From NCBI RefSeq assembly GCF_027922005.1, contig NZ_BSEV01000004.1, positions 367,251 through 431,250 of the forward strand: a stretch of DNA of 64,000 bases. Direction: 5' to 3'. The notes beneath the pieces are model-generated. The model ran no database searches. It was not told the origin of the DNA and saw nothing but the letters and a program-made list of their open reading frames with translations. Origin of the DNA: Streptosporangium carneum (GTDB lineage Bacteria; Actinomycetota; Actinomycetes; Streptosporangiales; Streptosporangiaceae). Made by a program: the position numbers and the translations under genes. Positions 63,810 through 64,000 of the stretch are shown here, one piece after another; position 1 is the stretch's first letter; the number at the start of each line of letters is the position of its first letter.

Positions 63810-64000
63810 CGCTCGCGGCGAGTCGGCGCATGCGGCCGCTGCGGGCACGGTACCCGCCGAGGGCGACGGTTTCCGAGTGTTGGCCGGAGTGCGGCGATCG
63901 GCGGACTTCGGTGCACGTCGTACACGGTCCGGGGCGATCGGCTGCTGTGGCCCTTCCTACGTCGGAGCCTTGCCATCGGGAGAACCTTGCCGCACCGCCG
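63810..64000. other. Right-edge intergenic sequence
   Basis: No gene, hairpin or repeat could be supported in the last 191 bases. Only short frames without motifs or ribosome sites occur. Confidence 0.4.

Overview
The window is high-GC actinomycete DNA. Genes often start with GTG or TTG, adjoining genes overlap by 4 bp (ATGA/GTGA), TetR, LuxR and PucR regulators are abundant, and there is an NRPS with an MbtH partner, a HelR-type RNA polymerase recycling factor and a rifamycin-associated element. The gene set resembles Streptosporangiaceae (Nonomuraea or Streptosporangium type). That placement is inference from protein style, not from a marker gene.

Region 1 (1-9.8 kb) is accessory. It holds remnants of broken genes at the left edge, a TetR/zinc-type oxidoreductase/DUF6326 set around a repeated operator, and a scar made of a peptide deformylase tail and a probable transposase fragment. 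A MerR regulator fused to a methyltransferase follows, then a TetR/DUF4386 membrane protein pair, a secreted tripeptidyl aminopeptidase, and a rifamycin-type flavin monooxygenase (rox) preceded by a 17-codon leader peptide and a hairpin.

Region 2 (10-27.3 kb) is a compact nonribosomal peptide cluster. A 12.4-kb NRPS runs leftward. MbtH, an unknown 116-residue protein, a free-standing adenylation-carrier didomain, a type II thioesterase and an MFS exporter run rightward from the same intergenic region. The NRPS reads (C-lobe)-A-T-C-T-C-A[nMT]-T-C-A-T-TE. Its second module has no adenylation domain, and the separate A-T protein is the obvious candidate to supply that activity in trans. No cyclase, oxidase or glycosyltransferase is visible in the cluster, so the product should be a short peptide with one N-methylated residue.

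Region 3 (27.4-35.1 kb) has a strong 19-bp terminator hairpin, a lipoprotein, RecD2 helicase, small regulators, a SnoaL-like protein and HelR. HelR lies behind a rifamycin-associated inverted repeat and a decayed rifampin glycosyltransferase. Together with rox this gives the strain two rifamycin defences and the wreck of a third.

Region 4 (35.3-51.9 kb) looks like a peptide and D-amino-acid scavenging locus. It contains a beta-lactamase-fold hydrolase, a complete dipeptide/oligopeptide ABC importer (binding protein, two permeases, fused double ATPase), a D-aminoacylase-type amidohydrolase, a PucR regulator, a GNAT protein, an N-acylamino acid racemase/dipeptide epimerase homologue, an M14 carboxypeptidase, a TetR/MFS pair and an M55 D-aminopeptidase.

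Region 5 (52-64 kb) holds a parallel beta-helix protein divergent from a TetR with a cysteine-rich tail, DoxX and VOC genes, two large LuxR-type ATPase regulators of different architecture, a secreted beta/gamma-crystallin-like protein, a frameshifted hypothetical gene and a secreted DUF6355-like protein. I saw no tRNA, rRNA, CRISPR array or intact insertion sequence.
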